DNA of 64,000 bases, taken from NCBI GenBank assembly GCA_030686995.1, contig CM060694.1:91006762-91070761 (forward strand). The letters run 5' to 3'. The position numbers were made by a program, and so were the translations under genes. The notes under the pieces were generated by a model. The model had not been told where the DNA came from and searched no databases. It saw only the letters and a program-made list of their open reading frames with translations. How positions within the stretch are numbered: the first letter of the stretch is position 1; each line of letters begins with the position of its first letter. Below are positions 11,200-21,894 of this stretch, piece by piece. The stretch is from Artemisia argyi (taxonomy: Eukaryota > Streptophyta > Magnoliopsida > Asterales > Asteraceae).

Positions 11200-11830
11200 G
11201 ATGATGACAAATAAAAACCGAAAGGAAATAAAATTACAAAACTTAGCAAAGACAAAGCGCGCCTTTGATGTAGCTTTTGTCTTGACCCTTACCTTGTAAT
11301 TTGGTGAAGTCTTTAACATTTCTTGAATAGGTCTTCACTCTTGCTTTCTTTCTCCCCCTTTTGTCGAATAAAAAAGGCGGGACTTCCAATTAAATGGGAA
11401 ATAAGCTTGTACTAATGCACCCGAATGTGCTCCCCCTTGAACATAGCTCCCCTAGATCGTTGCTCCCCCTTGTTTCAAGGCAGGGATCCATGGGTCAAGA
11501 GCCTCACCTTTGCGATGGCCTAGCTACATATAGAAATCACAACATGAAACAAACAAGAGATCCTCACATGTGAAAGTTCCAAGAATGGGTTAGGTTACCA
11601 TTTGGATACTTGCAACATAGTTTAGTCCATAAGAATATATATAGATCATACGTAAGACAAAGCATAGATTAATCCAAATACATAAGCATTAGACATAGAA
11701 CACAACAAAGTTTCAAGCATTCAAAACAAATACAACGATTATTCAACAACCATAGAGATCCTAGATGTAATACACATAAAACAATGTCTCAAGAGATCAT
11801 AACCAACCAAACACAAGTTACACAAACACA
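11200..11830 (-). other. 3' non-coding region of C
   Basis: About 630 bases between the env-position ORF and the polypurine tract. It is pyrimidine-rich on the plus strand, with repeated CTCCCCCTT words near 11350-11480. No reading frame or known element is seen. Confidence 0.6.
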
Positions 11831-12963
11831 TCAAAGATCCTTGCAGGAGATGTAGGTGGCCCAACGGGTGATGAAATTCTTTAGAACCCCGAACTTCGAC
11901 CGGCTTTCACGAAGTTGACGTTTGGTGGCTTGGTAAGTTTTGTAAGCAAGTCGTTCGTGGGTTGGCAAGGAGGCCACATCATCAACCACTTCATCCTCAC
12001 TGATGACATCTTCCAAAGCATTCCATGCACGCTCATCAAACATCTCATTAACCAAATATTCCATTCGTCTAATTGGATCCATAGAAGCTTGTTGAGATGT
12101 GGAAGCTGCATTAGCCGGAAGCTTAAGGTCAACATCAGCACGATCAAGACTATTTGCGTTGAAGTTGGCAAATAGTGGAACAACCATCTCACAGTCAGGC
12201 CACTCTTGGGCATGGTCAGGATGTTCAGCTTTGACGTGTTCAAATAGTGTGGTAAGGAGACGAGCATAAGGAATCAATCTCGTGTTTCCCTGAAGTTTGT
12301 CCATTCTTTTGGCCATAAAATAGGCAAAGTTGAATGGTGTACCGGTCTCAATGCAATAAAGCATGTAACCTACTACAATGAAGACATTTCCTCTCGCCCC
12401 CAATTTTACAAAAACATTGGAAGTCAAAACATGTTCCCATGCGTTGAGCATGTCACGCAAACGTGATTGAGCCCAATGAGAATCTGCCTCATCATTGCAA
12501 TGATATTGAGGCTTGAAGATTAAATTTTGTACCTCTGCCGCATCGATTCTATTCTTTTCAGATGAGTGATAAATACAGTACTTTCTGAACTCTCTTGTCT
12601 CCGTTGCATCGGTGTAGATCTTTATGCCGGTAGAGTTGATGCCAAGAGCATGACCAAGCTTCTCCAATGTCCATGTATAGTTATGCCCATACATTTGAAA
12701 ATTGAGGGTGCGATCGGCGGGCTTGAAGTGATAAAAAGCATAGAATTCTTGTATGTGTCGGGGATAGATGTCGGGGGTAGTAAAGCAAATGATAAGCAAC
12801 CCGCATTGGTAAAACGTTGTCGAAGACTGCTCAATCGAATGAAACCAAGGTCACAATGACGACCCTCATGATAATTGCGTTTTTCAAACGGTTTGTAGTT
12901 ATCGACACCTCGAGCACAACAGACCTTTTTCATGTATTGCTTGGTGTCTCGTCTTTCACCCAT
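11831..12963 (-). pseudogene. Env-position ORF of C, plant-transposon-protein-like, frameshifted
   Basis: The main frame (12799-11831) gives 322 residues, but the natural start is probably the MGERRDTK methionine at 12963, in another frame that runs into it. The two parts join through a frameshift near 12795, between FTNAG and LLIICFTTPDIYP. The 'YPRHIQEFYAFYHF..GHNYTWTLEKLGHALGI' pattern followed by a conserved helical block and an acidic tail resembles the 'putative plant transposon protein' and ATHILA-like domains found in plant retroelements. It lies 3' of pol, where SIRE-type elements carry an extra ORF. No signal peptide or clear transmembrane segment is visible, so a working envelope is not supported. 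Confidence 0.6.
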
Positions 12964-12990
12964 TGTTCCTATCAAAATAACACATAATGT

Positions 12991-12992
<2 letters not shown>

Positions 12993-13063
<71 letters not shown>
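12993..13063. repeat. (TA)n microsatellite
   Basis: About 35 uninterrupted TA repeats, just 5' of the env-position ORF of C. Confidence 0.97.
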
Positions 13064-13065
<2 letters not shown>

Positions 13066-13097
13066 CAAAGATAGAAACGAAGAAAACAGCAGCATGT

Positions 13098-13128
13098 CTG
13101 GCGCGTCGACGCGTTGGCAGCGCGCCAG
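13098..13128. repeat. GC-rich palindrome, internal copy in C
   Basis: Bounded by CTGGCGCG and CGCGCCAG, an exact 8-bp inverted repeat in otherwise AT-rich DNA. The same motif occurs twice in each LTR of C. Confidence 0.7.
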
Positions 13129-13380
13129 TCTCGTAAAAAATTTTGGGTTTCCCACGAAAATTCAAGATTTTGAAATTTTTTGAAAAGAAAGAGTGAATTA
13201 GTTACATATAGACTCTTAATAAATCGAAAAGCACAAAACCCCTTTGATTAACTCACCCGAAAAATCATAATTCAATTTTGTTGTAAAATTCTTAGAAAAT
13301 TTTGCCATAGTTTCCCTTGTAATTTGCATTTTCCCATATGTGATAAATTAATTTTAAGATCAAATGGAAAATTTCTATGA

Positions 13381-13385
<5 letters not shown>

Positions 13386-13467
<82 letters not shown>
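13386..13467. repeat. (TA)n microsatellite
   Basis: About 40 uninterrupted TA repeats in the spacer of C. Confidence 0.97.
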
Positions 13468-13469
<2 letters not shown>

Positions 13470-13899
13470 AAAATAATAAGCAAATTCAAGAATAAACATA
13501 ACAATGGAACAATGGAGATCAAGACTTACAAAGATCTTTAAGGAAAGAAGAGTGTAGGATGAAGATGAGTGTGTGTGTGTGTGTGGGTGGTCGGCTGCAA
13601 CAAGAAGAGAGGGGAGGAGAGGATGAAAGTTTATTTGGTTAGGTGTGAGTTATGATTTTAGAAGTAGGGGCCCATGAAATCCTAAGCGGACCAATGAGAG
13701 TGACATGTGAGATTCTACTTAGGATAAGATAAATGGGTGAGATGAGATGAGGTGAATGATTTATGTGGTTTATTTAGTGTGAACCATCGTGAGTTTACAA
13801 AGAACAATTCTTTGTTTTGTTGGTTTGGATACAACGAGATGCATTTCAAATATTGAGTACAACTCAAATTCAGAAGCCAACTTATTGGAATAAACAACT

Positions 13900-15067
13900 T
13901 TATTCTCGATGTTCAATCAACCGGAGACCTAATCTAAGATAATTAAAGGTTTCTCGTTTTAAGGGTTTTGTTAGGATATCGGCAACATTTTCTTCGGAGG
14001 CAACCTTTTCCAAAAGAATATTTCCTTTTTGAACGTTGTCACGTAGAATGTGGTGACGGATTTCGATGTGTTTTGTTCGAGAGTGATGGACATGATTTTT
14101 ACTTAGGTCAATAGCACCCTTGTTGTCACACAATATAAGAACATCTTGTAAATGGATGTTGAAGTCACTAAACAATTGCTTCATCCACAAAGCTTGCTGA
14201 CAAGCCCTTCCGGCTGCAACATATTCGGCTTCGGTAGTGGATATTGCTAAAGCAGTTTGTTTTTGACAAGACCATTGTGTTAGACATTCTCCTACAAAGG
14301 TACATATGCCACTAGTACTTTTTCTATCAACATAGTTGCCGGCGTGATCGGAGTCGGTGTAAATACTAATTTCAATGCCCGAGGCTTTAGGGTACCAAAC
14401 ACCTAGATAAGGTGTGCTCTTTAGGTATCTAAATATCTGTACTACGGCATTCATGTGAGATTCCTTGGGGTTATCTTGAAATCGTGCACATAAAGATACA
14501 CTAAACATGATGTCGGTTCTACTGGCAGTTATGTATAGTAGACTTCCTATCATACATCGATATTTAGAGCTATCAACCGAAACTCCTTCCTTGTCCAAGG
14601 TGAGTTTTAGATTGGTTGCCATTGGCGTTTTGATGGACTTAACATTTTCAAAATCAAATTTTCTAAGAGACTCTCTTAAATATTTTGATTCTGAGATGAA
14701 TGTGCCATTGTTTCTTTGTATGACTTGTAAGTTATGTATGGATTTAAGATCTCCTAAGACATTCATGTTAAATTTCTCATCCATGCAAGACTTTCTTCAT
14801 TTTAAAAACATGATTAGGTTTTTGAAAGTTAGTAAATCCCGGTGGTTGAGTAACATATATTTCACTATTGATGACTCTATTAAAAGCATTTTTGACATCC
14901 ATTTGTCTAAGTTTAATCATGCTACTACATGCATATGCAAGAAGAATGCGTAAAGAATCTATTTGTGCAACCGGGGCAAAAATGTGATTAACGGGTTTTT
15001 CAACTTGATCAAAATCATTTATTACTAATTTAGCTTGATTTTCACAAATTGTTCCATTTTCATGCAA
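13900..15067 (-). pseudogene. pol: Copia reverse transcriptase / RNase H of C, YVDD segment deleted
   Basis: The first frame (15067-14777) has the RT start: a FAPVAQIDSLRILLAYA-type block, then QMDVKNAF and YVTQPPGF, ending KKVLHG. The second frame (14784-13900) resumes in another phase at MDEKFNMNVLGDLK, which in the family lies beyond the YVDD box. The fingers/palm segment with the catalytic YVDD motif, roughly 70 residues, is therefore missing. RNase H is recognisable in the second frame: YTDSDHAGNYVDRKSTSG, a TTEAEYVAA block, LCDNKGAI and the HHSRTKHIEIRHH block, ending near the usual C-terminus. The enzyme cannot polymerise. RNase H alone looks intact. Confidence 0.9.
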
Positions 15068-15091
15068 GGTGCTACTGAAAGCCCATTTTAA

Positions 15092-16306
15092 TTATAATGG
15101 GGTGCAAGCATTAGGTAATGGAACTGATTCCCAAACATCGTTTCGTGTGAGTTGATTTATCTCAATATGCATTGCCATAAACCAATTTTCCTTCCTATTA
15201 GCTTCCTCAAAACATTTTGGCTCTATATTCGATATGAATGCAAATGTATTGTTTTGAGCTTGTTCTATAAAATCATTCTCTAAATCATTTTCATTGTTAT
15301 GATCTATTATTTCAACTAGATTAGTGTGATTAAAATTTTGCCTTTGATCATTATTCCCTCCTGGTTTATCTTCTAATGGCAAACATGTTTCTTCGTCAAA
15401 ACATACATCAAGTGTCTCAATGATTTTAGAGGTCTCCTTATTATAAAATTTATACGCCTTTGATGTATGTGAATATCCTAGGAAGATTCCATTATGTGTT
15501 TTAGATATTATGCATTTACAACCAAAGATTTTAAAATATCCTAATGATGGCCTTTTCCTCCTAAGAATCTCATAAGGTGTTTTATCACTTGCTTTAGTAA
15601 TTGATGTTCTATTAATAATGAAGGATGCGATTTCTATAGCGTGACACCAAAACTTTTGTGAGATAGATTGTTCGTTAAGCATAATACAAGACATTTCTTG
15701 CCAGCGCCGAATCTTTCTTTCAACAATCCCATTAGTTTGAGGAGTGTCAGAAGATCGGAAATTATGTAAGATTCCATTTTTATCGCAAAAATCTCCAAAT
15801 TGCACATTTTTATAAAAGTTCCCACCGAGACTCGTTTGAATAGATGTAATGCAACAACCATGTAGATTTTGTAGGCTTTTTTCTAAGTTTTTGAACTTTT
15901 TGAAAACTTCATTTTTAGATTTCAAAACTTTTATCCATGTATACCTTGAAAAGTCATCAACAACAATCAAAGTATAGAAGTTTCCTTCATAGCTTTGAGT
16001 GGTTGATGGACCGAATAAGCCTATGTGAAATAATTCTAAGACCCTTATACTTGAGATGTTATCATTATTAGATTTTTCACTTGCATGGACTTGATTTCCT
16101 AATTTACATGCATTGAAAGAATGATAAGCATAATCTAGCTTAGGCAAGTTTCTAACTAATGCTTTAGAAATTAACTTAAGAATTACCTTCATGCTAGCAT
16201 GTCCTAATCTTTTATGCCAAAGTGTAGAATCATCTCCAACAACGCTAATGGAGGATTTAAATGCCTTTTCAGTGTGTAGTTCACAAGCATTGTTTGTCAT
16301 ACACAT
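15092..16306 (-). pseudogene. pol: Copia GAG-pre-integrase and integrase of C, catalytic Asp lost
   Basis: A 404-residue open frame with the HKRLGHAS pre-integrase motif (about residue 30). The zinc-finger Cys pair is degraded to SFNACKLGNQ, keeping one Cys. The catalytic core has VVDDFSRYTW for the first Asp. The second position reads IQTSLGGNF where relatives have an SDHGGEF-like segment, so the second Asp is replaced. The third, Glu, is kept in NGIVERKIR. The C-terminal KTPYEILRRKRP and FGCKC..GIFLGYS blocks are normal. Upstream, the protease region between gag and this frame is missing. Confidence 0.88.
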
Positions 16307-16341
16307 GTCTTCTTGGCATACCTATAAAATAAACATGAAAC

Positions 16342-17432
16342 TCAAACTCTTGGTCCCCATTTTCTTATGGGTCCATTGAGGTTAGCATAAAACACTTCCA
16401 TGTTATACATTCTTGGATCTTGGAGTAAGTTACAAAGTATCTTTAGTCCAAATTCTGAGAATATTTTCCAGGGAATGTCTTGAGAAGAGGGCTTAGAATT
16501 ATTTGGTCTTAGAGGCCATTTGTTTGGGTAGAATTTTTCTTTCCTATTAAACCCCCTTTTCTTTTGGGAAGAGTGTTGACTATGATACTTGTTTTTTGAA
16601 TGAGTCTTATGTGTTTTGAATGTATCATACCTACTATGAGTGATGGGTTTGTAAAATTGTTTCATCTCATTAACACTTAAGATTGGTACTTGAATACCAT
16701 ATGGACTAGAAACATGTGTTTGAGGTATTCTAGGTATAGAATTAGGACAAGGCAAATTTTCATTTACTTTAGTGTCTACTATTGGTTTCTCTAAGCTTTC
16801 AAAATTTTCAAGATCTTCCTTATCTTGACATGTAACTTTATTTTCTATGTTTATGCTACTTTTCTTAAACTTTGAAAAACTCATAACTTCATCTTGACAT
16901 TGTTCAAAGAGTCAACCACATGTGTAAGTTTTTCACAACTTAAGCATGGTTCAACCACCTCTTTGGCTTTGATCTTCTTAATTTAAAGTTCAAGCTCATT
17001 TGCTCTATTAGATAATTTATTCGTCTCTTGTTGTAAAATGCATTTCTCTCGAAGTAGAGCTTTTATTTCTTTAATCCAATCATTATTAATTCTTATTAAT
17101 TCAAGATTATCTTTTTCTAATTCATTAGCATCTAATATTTTGTTTGAGCTAAAGGGATCTAAATGTACCTTTGGAGACTCTAAAGCCATAAAGCAAGATT
17201 CATTTCTTTCTTTGTTAGCTTCGTCATTGCAATAGCTCCAAGTGTCTTCAAATCCAATCATTGGATTCTTCATGCATAGATCTTCATAATCAAATGTATT
17301 CACCCCAAAGAGCACATGGTTCTCTTGAGCCATGGATCTATACTTAACTTTACCAAAAATCTTTGTTAGGATTTTAGATTTTTGGAAAAGAAGTTTTTGA
17401 CTTAAAACGACTTCTCGGGAAGGTTTTAACAC
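16342..17432 (-). pseudogene. gag: Fragmented gag of C
   Basis: Two frames in different phases: 17432-16983 (149 residues) and 16884-16342 (180 residues). The first holds ESCFMALE, typical of the C-terminal half of SIRE-type Gag, then a charged coiled coil. The second is Lys/Asn-rich and ends in WGPRV. Between them, an out-of-frame stretch encodes a CLSC pair. The N-terminal UBN2-like Gag domain expected in this lineage is absent, so part of gag was deleted as well as frameshifted. Confidence 0.75.
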
Positions 17433-17451
17433 TCAAAAACTTGAGTATTCC

Positions 17452-17463
17452 GCTCTGATACCA
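17452..17463 (-). promoter_or_regulatory. Primer binding site of C, tRNA-iMet type
   Basis: The minus strand reads TGGTATCAGAGC, complementary to the 3' end of initiator tRNA-Met, two bases inside the right LTR. This is the standard primer of plant Copia elements and fixes the element's strand. Confidence 0.92.
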
Positions 17464-18230
17464 ATTGTAGAACCGTAGAGGGGGGGGGGGTTGAATACGG
17501 TTTCTTCGGCATTTTATATGTTTAAAAACTTTAAGCCAAGAAGAACACCAAGTGGTTTAAACAAAAGCAACCACTTAATACAAACACAAATATATAAAGC
17601 GAGTAAAGAGACACCATGATATATACTGGTTCGGGATGGGGGATTTATACCATCCGTACCTCCAGTTGCGAATCCATGACACGATGCTATTCCACTAGTA
17701 TAATCCTTTTGGTGGACTATAAACCGTTACAATTCACTCCACCGATATTAACCAATATCGATGCTCACAAAGAAAGAGTTACTCCCACGGTATTCCGCCC
17801 TCGGAAACCACCCTAAAGAATCTCGTGATTCGACTTCACCTAAGGGTCACCAAGACCACTACCAAGACTTCCCACCGGAAGTATCAAACCCCAACTAGAT
17901 CCCCAATGATCTAGGCTTGGTCACCAAGACACAAGACTTCCCTTACAAACAATTGAATGAATATAAGTTTCTTTGAATCAAGCCCTAACCAAACCTAGTG
18001 ACTCGATTTTAGTTGAAAGGGTATAGATAAGAAGACCCTCGACACAATCACAAGAGTGGATTAGGTTCTTGTGATTCTTCCCTTTTAAGGAGATGTGTTC
18101 TTTCAAAGATGTTAGAGTGAGAATCAAGATCACAAGATTAGTGATAGAGAGATTTGAGAGTGTTTAGAGAGAAAGAATGTAGAGAGAAAAAGTAATGGCA
18201 AGGGGTGAGGAATACAAGAGGCAAGGGTGG

Positions 18231-18238
18231 TATTTATA
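18231..18238 (-). promoter_or_regulatory. TATA box in 5' LTR of C
   Basis: The minus strand reads GGCCTATAAATACCACC about 1.63 kb into the LTR. The GC palindrome lies 36-66 bp upstream of it. Confidence 0.55.
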
Positions 18239-18273
18239 GGCCAAGAACCCAAACTTGGGAAATTTTACCGAGG

Positions 18274-18304
18274 CTGGCGCGTCAGCGCGCGGGCAGCGCG
18301 CCAA
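18274..18304. promoter_or_regulatory. GC-rich palindrome upstream of C TATA box
   Basis: Begins CTGGCGCGTCAGCGCG and closes GCAGCGCGCCAAG, a GC island in AT-rich sequence. The copy in the other LTR (about 9567-9612) is decayed. Confidence 0.6.
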
Positions 18305-19715
18305 GCGTCTGTAAACTTTTCCCATGTGTTGGGTGTTGGATCTTATAAATACCTATCCTTGCTAAACCCCCAATTGTACTTCAAACTAAACCTTAACATT
18401 AATCAATCTAAGGTTTACCAACTCAAATAGCCAATTTGAAAATCATTTGTGATGTGTTTAAAGAGAAAACAAATTACCAAGGGTATAAGGTGTAGATAGG
18501 GTAATTTGGAAGGGGTAGAAGTGTTATTCCTCACATGGCATAGAAAAGAGAGAAAGAATATGCCAAGGTATATTCCATCCTTGGGGGGGGGGGGGAAGTT
18601 TAGGATGGATGATTGAGATGAGATGGTTTGAATTTGATGGTTGAGATCAAAGGAGCCTATGTTTAGATTTCAAATAATTGGCAAGTGGGGAAAATGGAGG
18701 GTTGAGATGTGTTTATTTGAAATAGATGGCTAGGATCAAAGGGAGACTAGGTTTGGATTGAGAAGGGATATTCCAAAGGAATATGCTTTGCTAGGAGGGA
18801 AAGGGTGAATCAATGGTTGAGATGGTTTTGGTTTGAAATAGATGGCTTGGATTAAACACATGTGATGGTATAGAGAGGAGAGTGGATGGATGGTTGAGAT
18901 GTGTTCTAGTTTGAATTGAATGGTGGAGATCAAAGGGAGCCTCCTTTGGTTTTCAAATAATTCTCATGTGTTGAATATGGAGGGTTAAGATGTGTTGTAA
19001 GGGAATGGATGGTTGAGATGTAGAATGTGTAAGGAATGAGTTGGATTGTTTAGGGGAATATGTAAGAGTGTAAGAGATTGTGTAAGAGAATATATGATTG
19101 GATATGATTGTATTTTTCTTTTGTAGAAATGAGATTAAGAGAAGATTAAGAAGAAATCTAATTGTGATTAAGAGGAAAAGGTTTAGACAATTAAGATTAT
19201 AAGTTGAGAAAATTATAGGTTACTTACAAGTTCAAGTAACACAATGTCGAGAATCCATAGTTTCATATCTCGTGACTTTCCACGACTCGACGTTCTCAAC
19301 TAATACCTTGGTTCAAACAAGTTAAGTTCTTTGCCTTGATGTAAAGCATAACCCAAGTGGGAAAGGATGCGTTTATGCAAAGTGACCTTTGACTTAGTTT
19401 GACCAATTAGGGAGTAAACCAGTTACGTAATTAGAGAAGACGTAAGCACGGGATATGAGCATATGGATGCTTTCACATGATGTTACGTGAAGTATCTAAG
19501 CTCCCTAAGTTTAGAAAGGCCTTGGCTAGAGGCGATAGTTGGAAAACATGAGTTGGCGTTTTTCCGTAAATGGGTGCTTTAAAAGTTGGATCTCTCTAAT
19601 CCCAAAACTCGTTTCGAGTGTTCTCATAACATATTCGTACCTGTATTGAAAGATCCACATTTTTCGGGTAAGGGGAAAGCCGACTTTCAAATTTTGCCCA
19701 GAACCATACAGTGTC

Positions 19716-19757
19716 CTGGCGCGTCACCCACGAGTTGACGCGCGGGCAGCGCGCCAG
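19716..19757. promoter_or_regulatory. GC-rich palindrome near the start of the C 5' LTR
   Basis: Begins CTGGCGCGTCACC and closes GGGCAGCGCGCCAG, with an 8-bp perfect inverted terminal match. It is about 110 bases from the LTR 5' end on the minus strand. Confidence 0.6.
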
Positions 19758-19868
19758 GAGCAGATATGGGCTCCGGGGAATTTGGCTAAGGTTTGTTATT
19801 TTATGTGTTTCGATGGTTTATTTGTCATCATTAAAACATGAAGAAATCTTGATCATGTTGCCTCAACA

Positions 19869-19873
19869 CGTAG
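19869..19873. repeat. Target-site duplication CGTAG, right of C
   Basis: CGTAG follows CCTCAACA; pairs with 8763-8767. Confidence 0.92.
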
Positions 19874-20218
19874 GATTAGTGTAGCTTAAAAATCACTTTT
19901 ATTTTTGCGCGTTGACATTTATTTTAATTAAAACTCACGTTTTTAGTTTTAAATACTTTTTAGGTTTCGTTGCTTTGCGTAATTGTTTCACAATACCAAA
20001 TAAGCTCTCAATATCCTTACAAGCATTTTATTCACGAATCCTACACGATATCGCCCATTCACACCTTGTTGGGACACGACCCGGGTAATCACTTGCCCGG
20101 TATCACTGATATATTGTATTCACGAATTTTTACAAGTCTCCCTTTTCCTAAAGGTTGATTGGTAAATTCCACTCACGTCTACGTTGTATTTATTTGATAT
20201 ACGTTTCACACGTAATCA
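19874..20218 (+). mobile_element. 3' end of the 5' LTR of element Y
   Basis: Non-coding sequence ending CACGTAATCA just before a tRNA-Asp-like primer site. Its layout (CGATTTTTG-type sequence, CACACCTTGTTGGGAC, then a GACCCGGGTAATCAC word) parallels the end of the X LTR at 32560-32775, but the sequences are clearly different families. Confidence 0.75.
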
Positions 20219-20224
20219 AAATTT

Positions 20225-20242
20225 TGGCGCCGCTGCAGGGGA
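20225..20242 (+). promoter_or_regulatory. Primer binding site of Y
   Basis: TGGCGCCGCTGCAGGGGA, two mismatches from the tRNA-Asp complement seen perfectly in M. It lies 6 bases after the LTR end. Confidence 0.8.
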
Positions 20243-20748
20243 GGTTGTGTTGCGACAATATCGTTATGATTTTAACGATTAGTGACTTGTAGAACCTTCG
20301 TCAAGAAGTTATCGCTTTCAAAAATATATAAAACACAAAAATATTTTCCTTTTCTTTTTTATATATATTTATCGTATAAAAAATACAAAAACATTTTCCG
20401 TTTTTTCTTGTTAAATAAAATAAACATAAAAAACAACCATCGAGAAACATTCGATAGAATACTACCTAACTGGGGGTATGATCATTAATAAGTTCCCAAA
20501 CTAAAGATTCAAAACTTGCCTTTGTATCACTTGCATTTTTGGAAAACTTTTAAACGATAAACAAACTCTAAGAAGGGTATAAGGACGGGCGATCCAACGA
20601 ACTTCGCCCTAGCAAGAGATCCATTCTTCTCTACCGCTCCTTTGTGCGTTTTTCTTTAAAAGTTAACTTTGCGTTTGTGATTATTGGTCTAAGTTCACAA
20701 TTGTCTTTTAAGTTAGTCTTGTTTTAATTGAGTTGTTTTTTATAGTGC
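20243..20748 (+). other. Leader of Y
   Basis: About 500 bases of AT-rich untranslated leader between the primer site and the gag start. It has AAATATTTTCCTTTTC-like repeated stretches but no supportable frame. Confidence 0.7.
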
Positions 20749-21894
20749 ATGCGCACTCGTTCGTCTACGTCATCAAGCCCTTTACTTGAACTCGCAAGAA
20801 TTCCAAGAAGATGTAACCGACGACGTTCCATTCCAATAGTCGAACCCGAGATTCGTACTATTGACGATCCACCAAACATGGCGGATGATCGGCCTATGTG
20901 TGAGCTTTTCCAAGCACCCATCGAGGGTTATGGAGATGCTATCGTTGTTCCAGCCATCGTGGCTGATAATATTGAGCTCAAGACCGGGTTACTAGATCTA
21001 GTAACCTCGAGCTAATTTTATGGTTTTGAGTGGGACGATCCTCACTCTCACATTCGATGGTTTAAAAAAATCACGTCCACCATCAAATACAAGAACATCC
21101 CTCAAGAGGCAATCAAACTTCTTCTTTTTCCATTTTCACTAGAGGGGGCGGCCCGGATTTGGCTTGAAAAACAACCCCCTCGTTCAATTGAAACATGAGA
21201 AGATTTGGTTAAGAAGTTTGTAAACGAATTATTTCCTCCTTCTAAAACCACGAGTCTTAAAAATGAAATCACCAAGTTCACTCAAAAGTATGATGAATCA
21301 TTTAGTGAATCATGGGATCGTTTTAAGGAATTGCTTCGCAAATGTCCTCATCATGGTTTCTTCGAATTGATGCAACTCGACACTTTCTATAATGGTGTGA
21401 GCCAAGCTGATCAAGATTCACTTAATGCCTCAGCTGGAGGTAACTTTTTGAGTCAAACCACGAAAGAAGCTTTAGCTATCATTGAAAACAAGTCTAAGGT
21501 CCGCACTACACGAAGCAAGCCGGTTGTTTCCCAAGTGAGTGTTGGTCCTTCTACTTCATCCCCCGTGAGTCAATCTAGCACCGATGCTAAGATTGACAAA
21601 CTCACGGATGCTATTCAAGCTTTGATTCTCTCAAACCAAAAGAAAGTCTCTTTACCACAAACTTCTTCACATGACGAGGTCAAGAAAGTGGAAGTCTGTG
21701 TTACTTGTGGTGGCCATCACTTATAATACAATTGTATGGCCACCGATGGTAATCCATTTGAAGCTAATGCGGTAGTAGGAACTTCCAATCAAGGAGGTAC
21801 CCAATACCGTCCTCAAACGGAACCGAACTATCGTCCCAACCATTACACTGGACCACCCGTTTTTAATGAAAACCAAAATTTCCAAAACCGTAAC
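20749..21894 (+). pseudogene. gag: N-terminal and central Gag of Y (interrupted by H)
   Basis: One frame starting MRTRSSTSS runs to the H insertion with TAA at 21013-21015, TGA at 21196-21198 and TAA at 21724-21726. It matches Gag of X closely: a basic N-terminus, a GYGDAIVVP block, the retrotransposon-gag core (HIRWF through SASAGGNFL equivalents) and a CVTCGG zinc knuckle at the end. The TAA at 21724 falls inside the knuckle. The frame continues in phase at 60112 once H and one GTAAC copy are removed. Gag forms the virus-like particle and binds element RNA; this copy cannot make a full product. Confidence 0.9.
21890..21894. repeat. Target-site duplication GTAAC, left of H
   Basis: GTAAC precedes TGATGTG and recurs at 60107-60111; removing H restores the gag reading frame of Y across the site. 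Confidence 0.9.

Larger units (their letters stand above)
12964..13899 (-). other. Spacer of C between RNase H and env-position ORF
   Basis: Non-coding. It contains two long (TA)n tracts, a GC-rich palindrome at 13098-13128 and a short (GT)n run near 13570. The reported frames of poly-Ile/Tyr are the TA tracts read in phase. Confidence 0.7.
8768..19868 (-). mobile_element. Element C: complete 11.1-kb Ty1/copia retrotransposon, SIRE/Maximus-like, defective
   Basis: Two LTRs (8768-11185 and 17466-19868) in the same orientation, a perfect 5-bp duplication CGTAG, a tRNA-iMet primer site next to the right LTR and a polypurine tract next to the left LTR place it on the minus strand. The coding order gag, integrase, RT, RNase H is Ty1/copia. 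The 2.4-kb LTRs, the AAAAAGGGAGAGAT tract and an ORF in the env position fit the SIRE/Maximus lineage. Gag is N-terminally deleted, integrase lacks a catalytic Asp, RT lacks its YVDD segment and the 3' ORF is frameshifted. It sits in the LTR of Y. The LTRs differ by scattered substitutions, so the insertion is not recent. Confidence 0.93.
17466..19868 (-). repeat. 5' LTR of C (2403 bp)
   Basis: Same ends as the left LTR (TGTAGAACC and CCTCAACA on the plus strand). The TATA box is at 18231-18238. Well-preserved GC palindromes lie at 18274-18304 and 19716-19757. It also carries the internal near-285-bp imperfect duplication and a G-run near 18583. Confidence 0.93.

Noticed and set aside
12932..13499. 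Frames rich in alternating Ile and Tyr
   Set aside because: Translation of (TA)n microsatellites in phase; not coding.
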